Below are positions 62,452 to 64,000 of a stretch of 64,000 bases of DNA, in pieces (positions within the stretch are counted from its first letter, which is position 1; each line of letters starts with the position of its first letter). This DNA is from Osmia lignaria lignaria (Eukaryota > Arthropoda > Insecta > Hymenoptera > Megachilidae): contig NW_027478167.1 of assembly GCF_051020975.1 (NCBI RefSeq), positions 8,122,001 through 8,186,000 on the forward strand. Direction: 5' to 3'. The position numbers were made by a program, and so were the translations under genes. Under the pieces are notes generated by a model. It ran no database searches. It was not told the DNA's origin and was given only the letters and a program-made list of their open reading frames with translations.

Positions 62452-63416
62452 TTGCAAATATAGCTCAAGGGAAGGGGCCTGACGGACATATTTCGAGATA
62501 TTTCTTCTTCTTGTTGTTCTTCTTCTGCACAGCTAAGCTGGAAGTGGCATTTGCAGCTCGGAATAGTGCAGAGTTATTTCAAAGAAAGAGGCCACGGTGT
62601 TTGTGTATCTTTATTGTGTTGGTGCGGCTTCGGAACTTTTAAATATCTCGATATATCTCGAAAACCACGCATCTGATCAAAAAATATCATAGAACGTAAA
62701 TTGTAGGAAACATAATTCTCTACAAAAAAGGTATCTTAACATTTTGCTATAGCTCGCTTCGTTTCCGAGATATTTGCAGATTTATCTCAAGGCAAGGGGC
62801 CTGACGGACATATTTCGAGATATTTCTTCTTCTTGTTGTTCTTCTTCTGCACAGCTAAGCTTGAAGTGGCATTTGCAGCGCGCAATAGTGCAGAGTTATT
62901 TCAAAGAAAGATGCCACGGTGTTTGTGTATCTTTATTATGTTGGTGCGGCTTCGGAACTTTTAAATATCTCGATATATCTCGAAAACCACGCATCTGATC
63001 AAAAAATATCATAAAACGTAAATTGTAGGAAACACAATTCTCTACAAAATAGGTATCTAAACATTTTGCTATAGCTCGCTTCGTTTCCGAGATATTTGCA
63101 GATTTATCTCAAGGGAAGGTGCCTGACGGACATATTTCGAGATACTTCTTCTTCTTGTTGTTCTTCTTCTGCACAGCTAAGCTGGAAGTGGCATTTGCAG
63201 CTCGGAATAGTGCAGAGTTATCTCAGAGAAAGCGGCCACGGTGTTTCTGTACCTCTATTATGTTGGTGCAGCTTCGGAACTTTTAAATATCTTGATATAT
63301 CTCGAGAACTACGCATCTGATAAAAAAATATCATAGAACATAAAACTAGGAAACTTAATTCTCTACAAAAAAGGTATCTTAACATTTTGCCATAGCTCGC
63401 TTCGTTTCCGAGATAT
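62452..63416 (+). repeat. M195-M197: GTGTTTGTG subfamily and 321-bp M197
   Basis: M195 has AAATATAGCTC, GCTCGGAATAG, TTATTTCAAAG and TTTATTGTG. M196 has CTCAAGGCAAGG, GCTTGAAGTGG, AGATGCC and GTGTTTGTG. M197 has GGAAGGTGCCTG, CTCAGAGAAAGCGGCC, GTACCTC and GTGCAGCTTCGG, ending ATAAAACTAGG. M196 corresponds to M191 five units upstream. The M197 front resembles M192, while its middle and shortened tail resemble M190, so it is a recombinant. Confidence 0.82.
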
Positions 63417-64000
63417 TTGCAGATTTATCTCAAGGGAAGGGGTCTGACGGACATATTTCGAGATATTTCTCATTCTTGTTGTTCTTCTTCTGCTCAGCTA
63501 AACTGGAAGTGGCATTTCCAGCTCGCAATAGTGCAGAGTTATCTCAAAGAAAGGGGCCACGGTGTTTCTGTATCTCTATTATGTTGGTGCGGCTTCGGAA
63601 CTTTTAAATATCTTGATATATCTCGAGAACTACGCATCTGATCAAAAAATATCATAGAACATAAAAAGTAGGAAAATTAATTCGCTACACAAAAGGTCTC
63701 TTTACATTTTGCCATAGCTCACTTCGTTTCCGAGATATATGCAGATTTATCTCAAGGGAAGGGGCCTGACGGACATATTTCGAGATATTTCTTCTTCTTG
63801 TTGTTCTTCTTCTGCACAGCTAAGCTGGAAGTGGCATTTGTAGCTCGCAATAGTGCAGAGTTATCTCAAAGAAAGAGGCCACGGTGTTTCTGTACCTCTA
63901 TTATATTGGTGCAGCTTCGGAACTTTTAAATATCTCGATATATCTCGAGAACTACGCATCTGATCAAAAAATATCATTGAACATAAAAAGTAGGAAACTT
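63417..64000 (+). repeat. M198 and partial M199 at the window edge
   Basis: M198 has GGGGTCTG (as in M191), TTTCTCATTC, CTGCTCAGC, an F middle, and GGAAAATTAATTCGCTACAC in its tail. M199 begins with ATATATGCAG, has CATTTGTAGCTCGC (closing its frame), CTGTACC and ATATTGGTGCAGC, and is cut at position 262. The array continues beyond the window. Confidence 0.9.

Larger units (their letters stand above)
1..64000 (+). repeat. 322-bp satellite DNA array, 199 monomers in one orientation
   Basis: Landmarks such as TTGCAGAT, AAGGGGCC, GTGCGGCTTCGG, CTGATCAAAA and TTGCCATAGCTCGC recur every 322 bp from the first base to the last. I tracked 198 start-to-start intervals; 183 are exactly 322 bp, and fifteen small indels sum to -22 bp, which accounts exactly for the last start at 63739. 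All copies lie on the same strand. No transposon, unique sequence or inversion interrupts them. Such an array is typical of centromeric or pericentromeric heterochromatin in eukaryotes; that location is inferred. The unit is about two nucleosome repeats long. I do not recognise the family by name. Both ends of the window lie inside the array, so its full size is unknown. Confidence 0.98.

Noticed and set aside
1..64000. CRISPR array
   Set aside because: Units are 322 bp with no unique spacers; the whole unit repeats.
1..64000. CENP-B box
   Set aside because: I looked for TTCG followed by the A and CGGG pattern on both strands near GGCTTCGGAAC and CGCTTCGTTTCCG. The spacing and the CGGG are absent.
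1..64000. tRNA-derived SINE or RNA polymerase III boxes
   Set aside because: GGCTTCGGAAC faintly resembles a B box, but no A box at a suitable distance, no poly(A) end and no target-site duplications are visible.
1..64000. rDNA spacer, telomere repeat or transposon ends
   Set aside because: No rRNA-like core, no TTAGG/TTAGGG runs, no terminal inverted repeats and no reverse transcriptase or transposase frames.
1..64000. Bacterial or phage origin
   Set aside because: Nearly 200 satellite copies with no gene in 64 kb, and no ribosome-binding or operon structure, do not fit a prokaryotic genome.
1..64000. Known family assignment (for example the Drosophila 1.688 type)
   Set aside because: Phrases like CTCGAAAACTA felt familiar from insect satellites, but I cannot align a known family without a search. 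A database search of the consensus would decide it.

Overview
The whole 64 kb window is one uninterrupted tandem satellite array. I see no gene, RNA gene, transposon or unique sequence. The unit is 322 bp and every copy is in the same orientation. Taking the T of the recurring TTGCAGAT as position 1, units start at 5, 327, 649 and so on to 63739. That gives 198 complete monomers (M1-M198), a cut 199th, and 4 leading bases. By start-to-start distance, 183 of the 198 are exactly 322 bp; the other 15 are 312, 319, 321 or 323 bp. Reference coordinates in the entries are monomer positions 1-322.

A satellite of this size and purity points to eukaryotic heterochromatin, such as a centromere, pericentromere, B or sex chromosome. 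The consensus is about 39% G+C with 12 CpG against about 12.3 expected, so there is no CpG decay; this fits an invertebrate (for example an arthropod) better than a vertebrate or plant. I do not recognise the family, and the taxon is inference.

Layout: 1-2.6 kb alternates two monomer types (644 bp dimer). 2.6-8.4 kb holds a 9-monomer (2,898 bp) duplication. 8.4-16.9 kb is a mosaic of shuffled multi-monomer cassettes with a tandem dimer stack at 13.9-15.8 kb. 16.9-23.1 kb is a 10-monomer block followed by a copy shortened by one monomer through a crossover whose position can be read. 23.2-34.4 kb is mixed, with 3-bp-shorter monomers. 34.5-37.7 kb is a 1,288 bp tetramer. 37.7-45.4 kb is mixed. 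45.4-50 kb contains the most distinctive subfamilies. 51.2-53.8 kb is a second tetramer, embedded in a twice-duplicated segment. 57-64 kb holds increasingly divergent monomers.

Monomers are mosaics of linked variants: head Y (TTTATCTCAAGGGAAGG) or Q (TTCAGCTCAAAGGAACG); middle R (GCGGCTCGCACTAGTG), L (GCAGCTCGCAATAGTG) or F (CTAAACTGG with TTTCCAGCTCG); tail K (CTCGAAAACTACGCTT with ATAAATTGTAGG) or E (CTCGAGAACTACGCAT with ATAAAAAGTAGG). Their shuffling records unequal crossover and gene conversion. Apart from the array history, the most interesting signal is that TATCTC/GAGATA occurs seven times in each consensus monomer. A 74-codon frame is open in most monomers, but I reject it as a gene.
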